This document shows, one piece after another, positions 1 to 12,100 of a stretch of DNA of 64,000 bases. The DNA is from Aedes albopictus (taxonomy: Eukaryota > Arthropoda > Insecta > Diptera > Culicidae), in contig NC_085137.1 in the NCBI RefSeq assembly GCF_035046485.1, positions 45,873,155 through 45,937,154 of the forward strand. Direction: 5' to 3'. The translations under genes were made by a program, and so were the position numbers. The stretch's first letter is position 1. Every line of letters starts with the position of its first letter. The notes beneath the pieces are model-generated. The model was not told the origin of the DNA, did no database searches, and was given only the letters and a program-made list of their open reading frames with translations.

Positions 1-1055
1 TAGTTCGAAGATGTTTAAAGAATCTTTGTAAAATTCTTGGCTAAGAAATACAAGGAACTCCTTGTCCACATCTAAGTCCGCTAAAGTAATTCAAGAATTT
101 TTGAAGAATCTATGTAGAATCTTCGACTTTTAGAAACACTAGGAATTGCTTGTCCTCATCTGGGTAAGCCAAAGTTATTTGAGGATTTTCGAAGCTTGTA
201 GGAAAAAAATCTAATGTCCTCGGGGAAATCCTGGAGGAACTCCTAAAAAAATATTTTTGAATCTTCAAGAGTAATTCCTGGAAGAACTCGTAAAGAAATT
301 CCTGAATATACTCCTAGAGGAATTCCCGGAGGAAATTTTGAGGAATTTTCGACTTCTCGGATTCTCCTAATAGAATACCCAAACGAACTTCTGAAGGATT
401 TTCCGTAGAATCTAAGTCTAAGAAATCCCATTGAACCTCCTAGAGTAATTTTCGGAGGAACTCCTGGAGAATTATTGGAGGAACTCATAAAGGAACATCC
501 AGAGGAACTTCTAGAAGAATTCCCGGAGGAACTCTTCGAGGAATTCCCAGAGGAACTCCTAGAAAGAAATCCAACCAACATAAACAACCATTGCACGACT
601 CAGCTTCTTCCGTCCCTCCAAGGCGTATTTCAATGTATTTATTCAAACTTATCCCGTTATTAGATAGAGGGGAATCTGCTTTACCTGTTACTGGTAAGAG
701 ATTCCACAAATATTTGGATATACGCCTAGGAGAAACGGGAGAAGTAGAAATTCACAATGGCTGTTACGCCCTTTTTACAAGTTAGTCTAGAAATCTTGGA
801 GGAACTTCCAGAGAGTTTGCTAAAGAAACTCCTTGAAGAATTCAATAAGAAACCCCTACAGAAATTTCCGGAGGAACTCATAGTGGAATTCCCGGAAGAA
901 TTCCTAGAGAGTTTCCCGGATAAATTCCTAGAAGAATACCTGGAAAAAATCCTTTTCCCAGAGGAATTTCCGGAAAAACTCGTCGAGGAATTCCCGGAGA
1001 AACTCCTCAAGAAAATCCCGCAAAATAAGTACAAACCACATGATAGAGGGTGAAT
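1..1055 (+). repeat. Degenerate GGAATTCC-type satellite tract
   Basis: The tract is built from diverged copies of a short unit close to GAATTCCTGGAG, with a period near 12 bp that is clearest at 420-560 and 840-1020. The purine-rich orientation is on the + strand. Because the period is a multiple of three, long open frames of Glu/Leu/Phe/Pro-rich peptide appear on both strands. These are a product of the repeat, not genes. The same repeat recurs in many tracts through the window. Confidence 0.8.
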
Positions 1056-2832
1056 TAATAGTGGCACCATTTCTCACGAGTTTTCGTCCTCATATAGTTA
1101 GACAATTATTGCAAAATATGATAAATTGTTAACACTTGATATGAATTATATACACCGTAACTTATTGTTAAACAAATTGAGTTTCATATACTTGGACATG
1201 AAAGCAACTACTTTCCGTATATAAACCTCAACAGATAGAACAAGTTTATTGTTTGAACCTCAAGACAAATTGTAATTTGCTATGCGGGTAGTATGTAAAT
1301 ATATCAATGCATATAATATCTTATACATATTCCGATTCAACTTCTTCGGAGCATCCCAACTTAGACTCACAGGCTTCTCAGCTTAGTGTTTCATGAGCAA
1401 TTGCACAACAAATAACTAAAAGCTTTCCTTTTCTCCTTGGATAACAACGATATTTTATGTAAGAAGTTTATGTACTGATCGATCTCAGACACTTTCAGTA
1501 TATTCTTGATGAATATCCGCACTTTTACTGAGTCGGTTATGTTGACATCTTTCATTATTATATTTGTTCCAATTATTTCCTTTCTCAGTGCAAATCTTGT
1601 ACTATTCCCATGCCAAAACAAACTTGGTAACTGAGAACAAAATGAAAATCTCTGGCGATATTGGACCATACACTCATTCCAAACCTCAACATGGTCTTGA
1701 TGAATACTCGTGCTTTTACCGATTTAGTTAGGTTGCATCTTTCAATAGTATATTTATTCTAATAATATTATTTCTAATTTGATTCTTCATGAGTATAAAG
1801 CTTGTAAAAATGTTATGGAAAAACATTCAAATGTTAAGAATATTACACAAAACTAACCATAAACTCATTTCAAAATAATCCTGGCCACCCTGCCAACCTC
1901 GAACGGGCGGAACAAATTGCCTCTCCGAAAGAGCTAAAACGTGCTTTTCCAACGACAACACGTGATAATTTCAAATTTTTAACGGACGAGCTTGACCTCA
2001 GACCTTAAGGATTTTTATGGATTTCATAAGGTAGTTTCTGGTTCATCTTGGAAATCTGCTTCGAGAATCAAAAAAGATTTTTAGACGGTATTTTGAGTAA
2101 CACTTTTGAAAAAAATGAGGGAATTCTAGAATTTCCGAATTAATTGTAGAAATTTAAGATATTTTAGAACGAACAAAACTATGATGCACCAGGGACGACA
2201 TATGTGTAAAAAGTAAGAATTTGTTGTCAAATTTGAGAATAGATTTTTGACGATGAAACCAAAATTTTATAATTGCTGTAATATTCTTGGTCACAGTGGA
2301 AACAAATATTTCTGAAAAACGTCTTATAGTTCAAATTAATGAAGGCATTTGCAGCAGCTCATAGAATGATTTAGACAACATTTCTTGTCAAATTTTTGTA
2401 GTTTTAACTGTTTGATCCCTTAAAATTGTTTTTAACAGGAGTTCAGAAGATTTTTTATTGGAGAAATGTCTGAAGGTATTAGATGTGTAGACATCTGTTC
2501 TAGATAGCGAGATTTGAGGAATAATTTCGGGTGAGAAAAACACCAGAGAAATGTACAGTGCAATTACTGAAATAGGTCAAGCAAATTTCCAGTCTTCCAA
2601 TAATTCTGGCAAGCTGTTTCTAAGTAAAAAGGCTTTCATGAAATGCTGCACAAAAAATGTCTCTGAAACTTCTTGAAATAATTTTGTTACAGCGCAGGAG
2701 ATTTTCTATACCAATTTATTAATGAATTTAGAAAAAAATAGAACATTTTGTTAAAAAAAACTGTGGTAATTACTAATATGTTTGTTAAAGAGTCTTTTGA
2801 AATAATACTGTTGAGTAAATGCCAGGGAAACA
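1056..2832. other. No gene; AT-rich DNA with a degenerate duplication
   Basis: No coding region is supported. Two diverged direct copies of a roughly 100-bp segment lie at about 1490-1590 and 1690-1790; both contain TTGATGAATA followed by a CATCTTTCA block. The rest is AT-rich sequence without a recognisable feature. Confidence 0.5.
1368..1440 (-). mobile_element. Old relic of a tRNA-derived (Feilai-type) SINE
   Basis: The segment with GGCTTCTCAGCTTAGTGTTT followed by a degraded GAGCA...TTAACTAAAAGCTTTCCTT matches the body of the better preserved SINE at 26184-26405. It is badly decayed, and neither the tRNA-like head nor a target duplication can be seen. Confidence 0.4.
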
Positions 2833-2834
2833 TA

Positions 2835-3413
2835 CAGTATCGGACAATAAAAATGCACCAAAACCGTTTTCCCATACAAAATAGTCAACTTTGGATTGCC
2901 ATATCTCAGTTATGTCTCAACCGATTGTTTTCATTTTTCTGTGACGAACTACAAAACATTTTAATTTTCAAAAACTATTGAAAAACTTCAGTGATAACTA
3001 TTGATACAAAAGTTACAGATAGGTTGAATTTTGACAGTAAAAATGCACCAAGACAAAACATTATGTAGCCAAAAATGCTGAAGTCAAATCACTATGGTGT
3101 CTTCGGCAAATATGTTTCTTGTGTGATGCCCAATAAATTTGCTGAAGACACTATAGCTATCTGACTCCAGCATTTTTAGCTACACAATTTTTTGTCTTGG
3201 TGCATTTTTATTGTCAAAATTCAACCTATCTGTAACTTTTGTATCAATAGTTATCACTGAACTTTTTCAATAGTTTTTGAAAAATGAAATGTTTTGTAGT
3301 TCGTCACAGAAAAATTAAAACAATCGGTTGAGACATAACTGAGATATGGCAATCCAAAGTTGACTAGTTTGTATGGGAAAACGGCTTTGGTGCATTTTTA
3401 TTGTCCGATACTG
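2835..3413. mobile_element. Palindromic MITE, TA target site (Tc1/mariner-like)
   Basis: A 579-bp near-perfect inverted repeat has arms of about 270 bp and a loop of about 30 bp around 3110-3140. Its ends read CAGTATCGGACAATAAAAAT and the reverse complement. It is flanked by TA on both sides (2833-2834 and 3414-3415), as for Tc1/mariner superfamily insertions. There is no transposase frame. Transcribed, it would fold into one long hairpin. Confidence 0.85.
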
Positions 3414-3415
3414 TA

Positions 3416-4041
3416 CATCCGTGCATAAAACACATCCCAGAAATAATTGAATTATCTTTTTGGGTCACTACGGAAAAATACTCTTGAATTGTTTCAGAAA
3501 AAAAAATTAAGAAATGTTGAACGCAACTATACAAAACTTTTCATGTTGGTTCTTCTTGATTGACTGCAAAACCGTTTTTTAAAAAAAAAAGCGCAACACT
3601 TCTTGAGGGCCTTGATTTTTTCTAGAAATTTTTTTTACCATTTTCTCGTTTATTTACATTAACTTCATTTATCGTCCTTTATAAAGTCAGCCTTAGAAAT
3701 CAGACATTTTTTGTCATAATTTATCCATATTTTTTTAAGAGAGCTGCTTCATTTCACAGAAACGTTGCTGCTTTTCTAAAGAAAAAAAGACATTTAAGAA
3801 AAAAATCTATTTGGACTGACAGAGAAGATACAAAAAATTACAGAAATTTTCTGAAATATTCTGTAATAGTTCATACTGTATCCGTAATTTCATGTCATGT
3901 CAGTCCAAAAAGATTTTTATTATTTAATAGAGTGGATTTCTGAGTATTAGTATCGCATCACGCATTGCAAAAAAAAAAACAATGGTTGCAGGAAAATTCT
4001 TAATTGTACGTAGGCAGAAAGTACGTACAGTGTAACATAGA
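3416..4041. other. No feature recognised
   Basis: AT-rich sequence with several poly(A) and poly(T) runs. No gene, RNA or clear repeat boundary was found. Confidence 0.5.
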
Positions 4042-4053
4042 ATTGTCCGCTCA

Positions 4054-4907
4054 GGAGCGGACCTGGTATAATGGTTAAAGCACGTGACTATCACGCCGAG
4101 GACCTGGGATCGAATCCCACTCCGGACAAATTCCCAAAATGTGAGTTCTTTCTTCGGAAGAGAAGTAAAGCCTGGGAACGACGGGCTTGGTTGGTGGTCA
4201 AGCGGCTACCGCTTCTGATGCGTATGCAGAAGGTCTTGGGTTCAATCCCTGGCCCGTCCTTTTCCTTGAATCTTTCTATATACTTTCTCCCTCCTCACTA
4301 CATATACAACTTATGTATATTCACATATCCATAGCCATCGCTAGAACAGAAACCGGTTGAAAAAGCCGTTTCCCTTCCTTCCGAACTTTCACAGCACAGT
4401 GTCAATCTATCAGATAACGCCTACAAGCTATGCAATCAAGCAAACTGTGCTCGCACATCTTCAGAATAATAAAACACACAATTCTATCACCTAACCCTGG
4501 CATGAACACACCAATGTGTGAACCCTCTGCCAACAAAATCCCACCAACACTCCATCATCCGTATGAATTTGTGCAGACGCGGAGGTATAATCGATCTGAT
4601 ATGAATACAAACGATTGCAATCATCACTTCCTTCCCCTTCCCCTCATTGACCTGCAACATGACGTGGCGGGCGCCTTTGTCACCTAAAAATAGAAGATCA
4701 CCAACGCACACACACTGAAGATGTCTGCTTAGTCCCCGGCAGATATCTCGTTGGTTCCTTGTGTGAGTGTAGCTCGTTTTGCGATACTGGAGTAGCATCT
4801 ACGGGTGGTCCATCAAGCTCAAGCTCAAGCTCAAGGAGAGAAGTTAAGCGTGGGTCCCGAGATGAACTAGTCTAGGGTTATAAATCTCGTTGATACAAAT
4901 AAAGAAA
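4054..4907 (+). mobile_element. tRNA-headed SINE carrying a nested SINE
   Basis: The head (GAGCGGACCTGGTATAATGG, then GGGATCGAATCCC) has Pol III A-box and B-box motifs. The body ends in GAGATGAACTAG...GGGTTATAAATCTCGTTGATACAAATAAAG. The same head and tail occur uninterrupted at 29040-29220 and, reversed, at 63077-63243. Flanks 4042-4053 and 4908-4919 match as a 12-bp target duplication with three mismatches. The body is interrupted by the insertion at 4177-4837. Confidence 0.8.
4177..4837 (+). mobile_element. Second tRNA-like SINE inserted in the first
   Basis: The 661-bp insertion starts with a tRNA-like segment whose ends GACGGGC and GCCCGTC pair over 7 bp, with a B box GGGTTCAATCCC. It ends in a (CAAGCT)n tail. 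It is flanked by a 17-bp direct repeat of host SINE sequence (4160-4176 and 4838-4854, two mismatches). This shows insertion by target-primed reverse transcription after the outer SINE had landed. ORFs inside it are not convincing genes. Confidence 0.8.
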
Positions 4908-5422
4908 AATGTCCGTACAGCAATTATTTTGTCAAACTATTTTTTTCATTCAAATGTTCATAACTTTTGTATACGTCAATCAAATGGCTGAAATTTTAAC
5001 CAATCATAAACTATATATTGATGCTTCATTGGTGAAATTTTGAGCAAGATCGAATAAGTTTCTGAAAGTTTTAGAAATATTAGTAACTAGTTTATTTGTG
5101 GACGCAGTAGCGCTCGTGGCATGGGTTTTTATTTTCAATATAAACGGTTCTTGTGTTGTTCACGCTTATAGATTTTAAGTAAAAAAAACATTACAGTTTT
5201 CTTCGTTTTGAATAGTTTTTTATTTGGTGAATTCAAAGCAGCTTATATTTACATCTGAAAAACTTCGGTGAAGTCACCGGACAGACAAACTGGGCTATCT
5301 GACTCACTCATAGTGCAAATTTTCGGTAATACCAATCCGTGTGGTCAATTATGATTTTCAAATAACTCAACGTACATATGTACAGATGGGTAAATTATTG
5401 ATTAAATTGGGAAAAAATCCAC

Positions 5423-5493
5423 AGCTCAGGTGAGATTTGAACTCACGACCCTTATTCGCTAGACAAGTGCTTTACCAACTAAGCTACCGAGCC
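5423..5493 (-). tRNA. tRNA-Ala(AGC)-like cloverleaf; may be a SINE head
   Basis: Read on the minus strand, the 71 bases fold into a full cloverleaf. The 7-bp acceptor stem (GGCTCGG with CTGAGCT) has two G-U pairs. The D stem is GCTT/AAGC, the anticodon stem CTTGT/ATAAG with loop CTAGCGA (anticodon AGC), and the T stem GTGAG/CTCAC with loop TTCAAAT. A T6 run, a possible Pol III terminator, follows within ten bases. Known tRNA-Ala genes carry the G3:U70 identity pair; here position 3-70 is C-G. It could therefore be a tRNA-derived repeat head or an atypical or dead tRNA gene. Confidence 0.45.
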
Positions 5494-5495
5494 AA

Positions 5496-6330
5496 TTAAT
5501 GACTCGGCATTTTAGTTGTCATAAGGTTCAATTCCAATCTCATCGATCTATATCATCTTCCTCTAAATCGCAAATATAACCATCTCTGCTGTACATATGT
5601 ACGACGAGCGAAAGCGATTTATTTATTGTTTGAAACTGTTTGCCTATCGTACAGGCACCGCTTCCCCAACGACTGTGTTGAGGAAAAAACTCCCAATTGA
5701 AAAACAACAAAAAAGTAATTGAAAATTTAGCAATAAATACGAAACAATGAGTAAAGTAAAAGCTTCGGCAGAGCCATGCGGCGAAGCCGCATAGAGGAAA
5801 TCCGACGCGCTGTAACTGCGTCGATTCGGTTCTAGGCAATCCACAGATCCAAGAATTTGCCCGGTATAATGCGATCAGAGATGTTATCCTTTTTTAAAGT
5901 CCGACGAGCGTTAGCGAGTTCGGACACCAAGCGATTGTCTGTTAAATTGCACACATAGTTTCAGCCTTTCTATCATAATAATTTTATAATGTAGTATGTT
6001 CGAAATTTTTTGTTGGAAAAATATAGTTTTCATTGCAATTGTTGATTTATTTGTGGAAATTCTGGCATTTTTTATTGCTCAAAAATCAATTGTTTATGGG
6101 AAGTTTTGATTTATTTATGCGCTTTTTGATTTGTTTATGGTACTTTTATAGTTTATTATTGCTTCCACCCCTATTTATTTATTTGCCTACTGTGTTTTTT
6201 GACGTGCAGCTCGATATGTACGTTCCCCGCAAGGTCATTTGTATGAGAGCCCCCCGTTTCCGAGATCGGAGAGACCTCACACCAAGCTAAGAACCTTCCT
6301 CGGCCCCGACAGCACCCACATACAAAATTT
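5496..6330. other. No gene recognised
   Basis: Open frames here are short and unlike any family I know. Around 6010-6180 the sequence is T-rich with many short TTTATTTATG-like motifs. Confidence 0.45.
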
Positions 6331-6331
6331 C

Positions 6332-6370
6332 ACACCGATCGGTCCAGTAGTTTCCGATTCCATAGCGGTC

Positions 6371-6437
<67 letters not shown>
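6332..6437 (+). repeat. Conserved repeat end with (CAGA)n microsatellite
   Basis: A block GATCGGTCCAGTAGTTTCCG is followed by 17 copies of CAGA. Similar GATCGGTCCAG blocks (see 62240) are common at the edge of tetranucleotide tails in arthropod repeats. The microsatellite makes spurious frames of Asp-Arg-Gln-Thr or Cys-Leu-Ser-Val repeats. Confidence 0.7.
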
Positions 6438-6539
6438 AATCCATTTTTATATTTATTGGCAATTTCCGAATTATTTATGGAAACTTTTTAATGTATTATG
6501 GGGCGTTTAATTGGCTGCCACTAAAAAATAATAAAAAAA

Positions 6540-6574
6540 AAACAGAAAAATGAGAGAACGCTTCCAGATTCGCC
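6540..6574. mobile_element. Solo end of the GGCGAAACTGG palindromic MITE family
   Basis: AATGAGAGAACGCTTCCAGA followed by TTCGCC and TTAA matches the right end of the MITEs at 32303-32664 and 47831-48180. Only one end is present, so this is a truncated copy. Confidence 0.6.
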
Positions 6575-6578
6575 TTAA

Positions 6579-9289
6579 GCTATTGGTTTTATTTTTCTCA
6601 TATATAATGTCATGAAATTAAAAGGATTTAGCAGATTCTGTGTCATTATAATCGAGAAGAAAATGTATCTGCTAGCCAGTACATTGACATGGTAAGTAGA
6701 CCGCAGTGAAAGTACATTTTACAAAAAGTGAACTTTCATTGTGAACTAACTGAGAACTAATGTTGGTGCTTGATGTGCCTTCGATTGATGATAGTAATTC
6801 CACCACGTGTAGTAGTTTGGACATCGTTTACTGAAAGAACCACAGGTAAAACAAGTATCAATATAACTACATTAGCACGATTGGTTTGAAGTAAGTTTAA
6901 GGACAAACGTCTTGACATCCCGCTTCAACAGTGCATCAGAACTTCAGACGCACAAATCTCAAGAAGCAAGCTTCAAACAACAGTGAGTTTTATTATTCTG
7001 TTCTTGCTCACTTGTAATAAGCTTAAAATAAGAAGCTCAGGTGCGCTGGTTTTGTTTACGAAGAGATTTGTGCTTCCGAAATCGTGAGTAGGTGCCAAAG
7101 TCGGCCATTGTGGCGGCCATTCTGGGATTCTAACAAGTCTGTCCTTGATATCACATATTGATTCACAAGTCCAAAAGGTCTTGACTTGATGCGAAGGTCA
7201 ACGAAAACTTTATCGAACTATTTGATGCAAAATCTTAAAATTTCAAACAAACGTTCAAACGACAAAAAAACCCCTCCCACTGTGAGCATTTGTTTCCAAC
7301 CTAACATGTACCTGTGGATGACGAGTGAACGTGTTTGGAACTAGTAAACCGACTAGTTTCCCATGTAGGTACCAGTTTTCAATCGCTTCATGGAAGCAAT
7401 TCAATGCTGGTGCTAGCTAGTAGCAAACTGTGAACACTGTATTAAACTTCCAGCTAGGAGCACATTAGTCGGTGAGGCGCCAGCCAGGTCATACACATCT
7501 GAACATTGAAACAAAACAAAAAAATTGATCGCGATAGTTTTTACAACAATAAGGAGGCACTCTGAGGTTAGTAATTAATTGCTAAGTGTATCGCGGTATA
7601 ATTGAAGGATTGTAATAAACGGTGAGAAGTAATAAGTCAAACCACATAAAAACACGTAAGGAATATCGTGCATCACATTGCTGTGCTCGTCTATGTAGGT
7701 AAACGAGGCGATTTGATTAAGAGTAAAATGCTAACTTTCATCAGGCGAAGCGATAAACGCGCAAGTGTTCAAAAATTTCATTTTAAGGATGTCTTGGATA
7801 GCTTCCCAGTCGAATCAGGATCTGTTTTGTAATGGAAGTTTTATTCTCTTTACTGAAGGTGATAAGCTGATTCTTCTTTTTAATTTGGAATTCAAAAGTT
7901 ATCTTTGAGGCATCTATGTTGTGATGTTCTATTTTTAAAATTTGAGCATTATTTAATCAGATTACCATTTTCTAACTGGTGGAACTTCCATTTCAAACTG
8001 GTCACCGAAGGTCTTAAGCTCCATCGTAAAAAAAACATACCCTACGCCTATCACGGCTACAGATACGTATCAACTTCTTAGAAAACCTACTTGCTACTAC
8101 CCTCGCAAAACCAATCGACCTTCAAATGGATACGTGCAATCGTGTTTCAAACACGCAGAAATCTCCAAGAAAGTGTGATTTGATTGGCGTGCTTGGTGTG
8201 ACGGTTTGGCTCGATTGGCTCGTGCTGATGCTAATTAGCAGCGTACCTTTAATTGGCAGTCACTATGATTGGAACGAGAGCCGCGTTATCCATACCGCGC
8301 GGGGACAACGATCAAGGCCAATCATTATTGTTTACGATCGGGTTGTATCGCTTGCGAATCTTTTAGGAGTTCTGAGGTGTTAGATGCATTTTGTTGATGA
8401 ATTTGTAATGCTGTGTAATTAATTTGTCACATGGTATAGAGCATTTCCAGTCTAACGCACGTGTTTTTCATGTTATTTGTTTTGCATTAAGGTTTGCGCA
8501 CAGTAAAATATAGCCATCGCATTTTGGATAGAAATTTTACAATTTTCAACGAATCGTGGAGCAAATGAAAGCTTATTGTGTAAGGAATCGCAAAATGTTT
8601 ACTTCGGGTGATATTTTGACATTGTGTTTGAAAAAGAGTCAAAGGAACAAGAAGTCCACAAAAAGTTTTTACACAAACGTGCTGAAAATCTGAAAATGTA
8701 CGATAAAACGAACGTCCCAGCAGACTTAAGTTAGCTTTCAAGTATTCAGTTCAATACATCACTATAACGTGGAAAGGTTGCTGATTAATTTAAGACCAAA
8801 CAATAATCGAAGTTGGTCAAGAAATACATAGTTTGGTCAACAATAATGTGAAATTGTGGTTTGAAAAACTGAGCTTCAAAAAATACATGTACTACAAGTG
8901 ATCTTTTTCACGACGAGGAATGTCGGGAAAAATCTCTGGCACCCCTTACTCAAAAGCTGATACTGTGCATTGATTTGGATTGATTTTTTGTGTCCTGCTT
9001 ATGGAGGAGAGTTCTTGCGATTGAATGCAGTGGACTATGTAATAATTGAACCGCATTTTTTTTCCAAAAAACGTAATATCTCATACACCTCAAAACTCAC
9101 ACCAATTGAAAAATTTGAGTAACAGTGAATTGAAACCTTCAAAATATGTCAAAAAATGGATCTCTTATTAAAAAAAAATCGATTTTGACAAACAAGGTGG
9201 TAAAAACTTTTTGGCAAGCGATCGAAGGTACTGTGCAAAACTTTACGGAAGGACTCAAGCACAAAGCTCGAGAAGACCGTTATAAAAGA
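6579..9289. other. Non-repetitive upstream DNA, no gene recognised
   Basis: About 2.7 kb with few obvious repeats. The best frame (8126-8383, 85 aa) has no recognisable family. It could hold distal regulatory sequence for a neighbouring gene, but nothing in it proves that. Confidence 0.4.
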
Positions 9290-9505
9290 CAATTACACCT
9301 TCTTCGACCCTGCGGCCTCTACAGACTGAACATTACTAACATTAGACAACGGACAACACATATAATACCCAGTGGTCCAGTGAAGAATTTTCCGTTTGAC
9401 GAAAAGATTTCCCCGACTGGAGCGGGAATCGAACCCACACTCCGAGGCTTACGAGACACCTTAACGACTGACCCCGCTAATTACGCGGCCACGAAGGCCG
9501 CATAA
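9290..9505 (-). mobile_element. tRNA-headed SINE, minus strand
   Basis: Read on the minus strand from 9505, the element starts TGCGGCCTTCGTGGCCGCGT with A-box-like sequence. It has a strong B box (GGGTTCGATTCCC) at about 9426-9440, then an unrelated body ending near 9290. The head differs from those at 4054 and 26184, so this is a third SINE family. I could not identify a target duplication with confidence. Confidence 0.6.
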
Positions 9506-11219
9506 TAAGTTAAATGGACAATGTCTTGATGTTGATTTAAAGTGAATTAATGCTGTTTTACGATGAACTAGTTTTGGTTTGAGAATAAGTTCGAAAGCAT
9601 TATTACTGCTTGATATTCTTTGAATAGATTTTTCTGTGCAAATACCTTATTTTTCACCTAACTTTTAAAAAGGGTGCATAAAAAAACCTCATAATCTTCT
9701 TTATATATATATAACTCGAAAACGGTTTGTTGGATTGAAGTTATGTCTTCGAAGATGTTTTAAGATAGGTATTTGAAAGACTCTTAGAAAAAAAAAATCA
9801 TCGCAGATGTAATACAATTTCAATATTCCAAAAATCTTATCCATCGATTTTTTTATAATTTTTCTGTAGAAAGCTGATTTCATAAAAATTTGCGAATCAG
9901 TCTGGGATGATCTAGTGCTTTTAACTGTTTTTCCTCGAAATTTTATTTTTTATCGTTTTTTAAAATAAGTAGATTCAAAAAAAATCTTCATATAAAAAAA
10001 AAGAAACAAGATCCAATGAAACAAAAATTCTTGCTACATCAAACCGTTCTTAATTAACGAAGAACTTAAAAAATCCAAAAATGTACATATCTGGGAAATA
10101 ATTGATCTGTTTTTGATAAAAAAAAAACGGTATAACTGTTAAAACAATGTTGGATAATACATGTTGGATTACAAAGTCACATACATGTTTCTTATTTTTT
10201 TTTTGTTTTTTTTTTATTTTTTTTTGTAATTTACGTATAGCTTTGATGAAGGAAAATAATATGTTTGGCTTTTTAATTGGAATTTGTACGTAAAATCGTC
10301 TTTTGATATCAACCATCGAAAAAATTGTTTTCTTTCGCTTGTTTTAAAAATCGATGTAAAAATATAATTCAACAAAAAATAGTTAGAAGTATTTAACCAG
10401 CTCAAACATCTTCGAAGACACCATTTCAATCTAAAAAACTGTTTATAAAACTGTCTATAAGATTCTGTTTCAGTTTCACCCATGTGTATAACTCATCATT
10501 TGATATGCTAATCAAACTAGTTCTTATTCTATATTGTATGTATACGTTGTGGGGTGGTTTCTGCCACCAATGCGCTTCAGAAGCCAGGAAGTTACAATAG
10601 AAGTATGCAATTACACCTAATGTGCATGAAAATTCTGTCATCAACTGGAACAGGTTCCCCCTACTAAAACTTGCATAAACTTTTATATAACTTGTAGAGT
10701 GGGCCTGGATAGGAATAAAATATACTGTTCCTGCGGAATGCCATTTTCCATAACGTCCGTTAAAGATCTCCAATTCGTAATTTGATTATAGTAGTTTTCC
10801 TGAATGAATTCCATAGTAGATTCTATTAGTTTTATTTTGAAAACAAAGAAATGTCGCGACAGTTTATTAAAAGAAGCTTACGGTGATAAACAATTTATCC
10901 CTCAATTCTTCATATAGTTTCATCAGAGTTTCAAATTATCGAAGTTTGTTGTTATTGGGCAAATTTTTCAACCCTCCAGTCCAGTTCTCAAATGAATCAA
11001 CGTTTTGTTCGCTTATTTTGACAGTTCGATATCTCAAATTTTGTGTAATATTGAAAATTGCCACAATTATTTCCAACAAGTTTTCTCCAAATGATCACCG
11101 AAATTGCAAAAGACATGGCAGAAGTACTTTTGCGGTTCTTCAATTAGTATCTTATGGGATTCATCCAAGAATGCTCTGGGATTTCCATTGGTAATCTTGT
11201 ACGATTCTACCTATCTCGA
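9506..11219. other. AT-rich DNA, no gene recognised
   Basis: Contains long A and T runs (for example 10110-10230). Frames of 60-115 aa occur on the minus strand but are low-complexity Lys/Phe/Ile-rich and overlap one another, as expected by chance in AT-rich DNA. Confidence 0.45.
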
Positions 11220-12100
11220 TTCTTGTTATCTTTTGCAATAAGTTGAGAAGGATTTTCTGGAATTCCTTCATTGTTTTTTACAGAGTCTCCCTTGATTCCT
11301 GTAAGGGTTTATTCTAAGACTACTTTAGAAAGCCTTAGAGGATTATTCAATTCTAATAATTTCTTCACACATTTTTGGGATTCCTCGAGAGATTCTTGCT
11401 GAGATTCTCCTAAGATTCCTCCAGGAACATTCGTCTAGATCAGGCCCGTGCACAAAAAAAGCGACAAAGGTGTTTTTTTTTTATTTTATCAAATGGAGGA
11501 TGGGCGCCTAGTGTATGGAGCATCAGCATTGGGAGGGGTTTAACTGACAAAATATCTCCCTTTTGCACTCCCTATAGGTACTCTCGCAAAACTTTTTTTA
11601 AATTCATCAAGGGTTTTTTTTTGGATTCTGCCAGTTCCAACAAACTTACATGTCTGGAAAATCTTTTACCATTTTAAAAAAGTTTTTTCGGGGCTTTCGC
11701 AGCATTTCGCTGAGTTTCTCTGGAAAATGCCCCAAGGGACTTTCCAGAAGTTCCTTCGGAATTGCAATTAGAAGCTTCACTAAAGATTCCTCATTGACTT
11801 TCTTCATGAATTCCCTTAGACATTCTTTTAGGGAAACTTCCAAGAAATCTGATCTAAAAATTCTGTAGTTCATCACGTTAAATTCCGCTGGGTAATCTCT
11901 TGGAATCCCAGGATAAGTTTTTTGTTTGGATATCTCAAAGAATTCTTGAAGTCTCTAATTTCTCTTGAAGTTCCTGTTCGGGTTATCCCTTTTCAAATTC
12001 CTCCTGCAGTTGCAACAGGAATTCCTTCAGGAGTTCTAGAAGGAATTAGAATTCCTCAAGACATCCCTGAGTTATCTCCTCGCTTTTCAAAATATAATCA
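11220..12100 (-). repeat. GGAATTCC-type satellite tract, pyrimidine orientation
   Basis: Diverged TTCCTCCAGGAATTC-like units run through this block, pyrimidine-rich on the + strand. It is interrupted at about 11440-11600 by non-satellite sequence. Frames inside it (11646-11876 on both strands, 11922-12137) come from the repeat. Confidence 0.65.

Noticed and set aside
243..1070. Several 60-117-aa frames on both strands
   Set aside because: They come from the 12-bp satellite, overlap on opposite strands and have no family features.
4054..4130. Genuine tRNA gene
   Set aside because: Anticodon arm does not form and the same head with the same body occurs at 29,040 and 63,077, so it is a SINE.
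6239..6553. 104-aa frame with QTDR repeats
   Set aside because: Produced by the (CAGA)n microsatellite.
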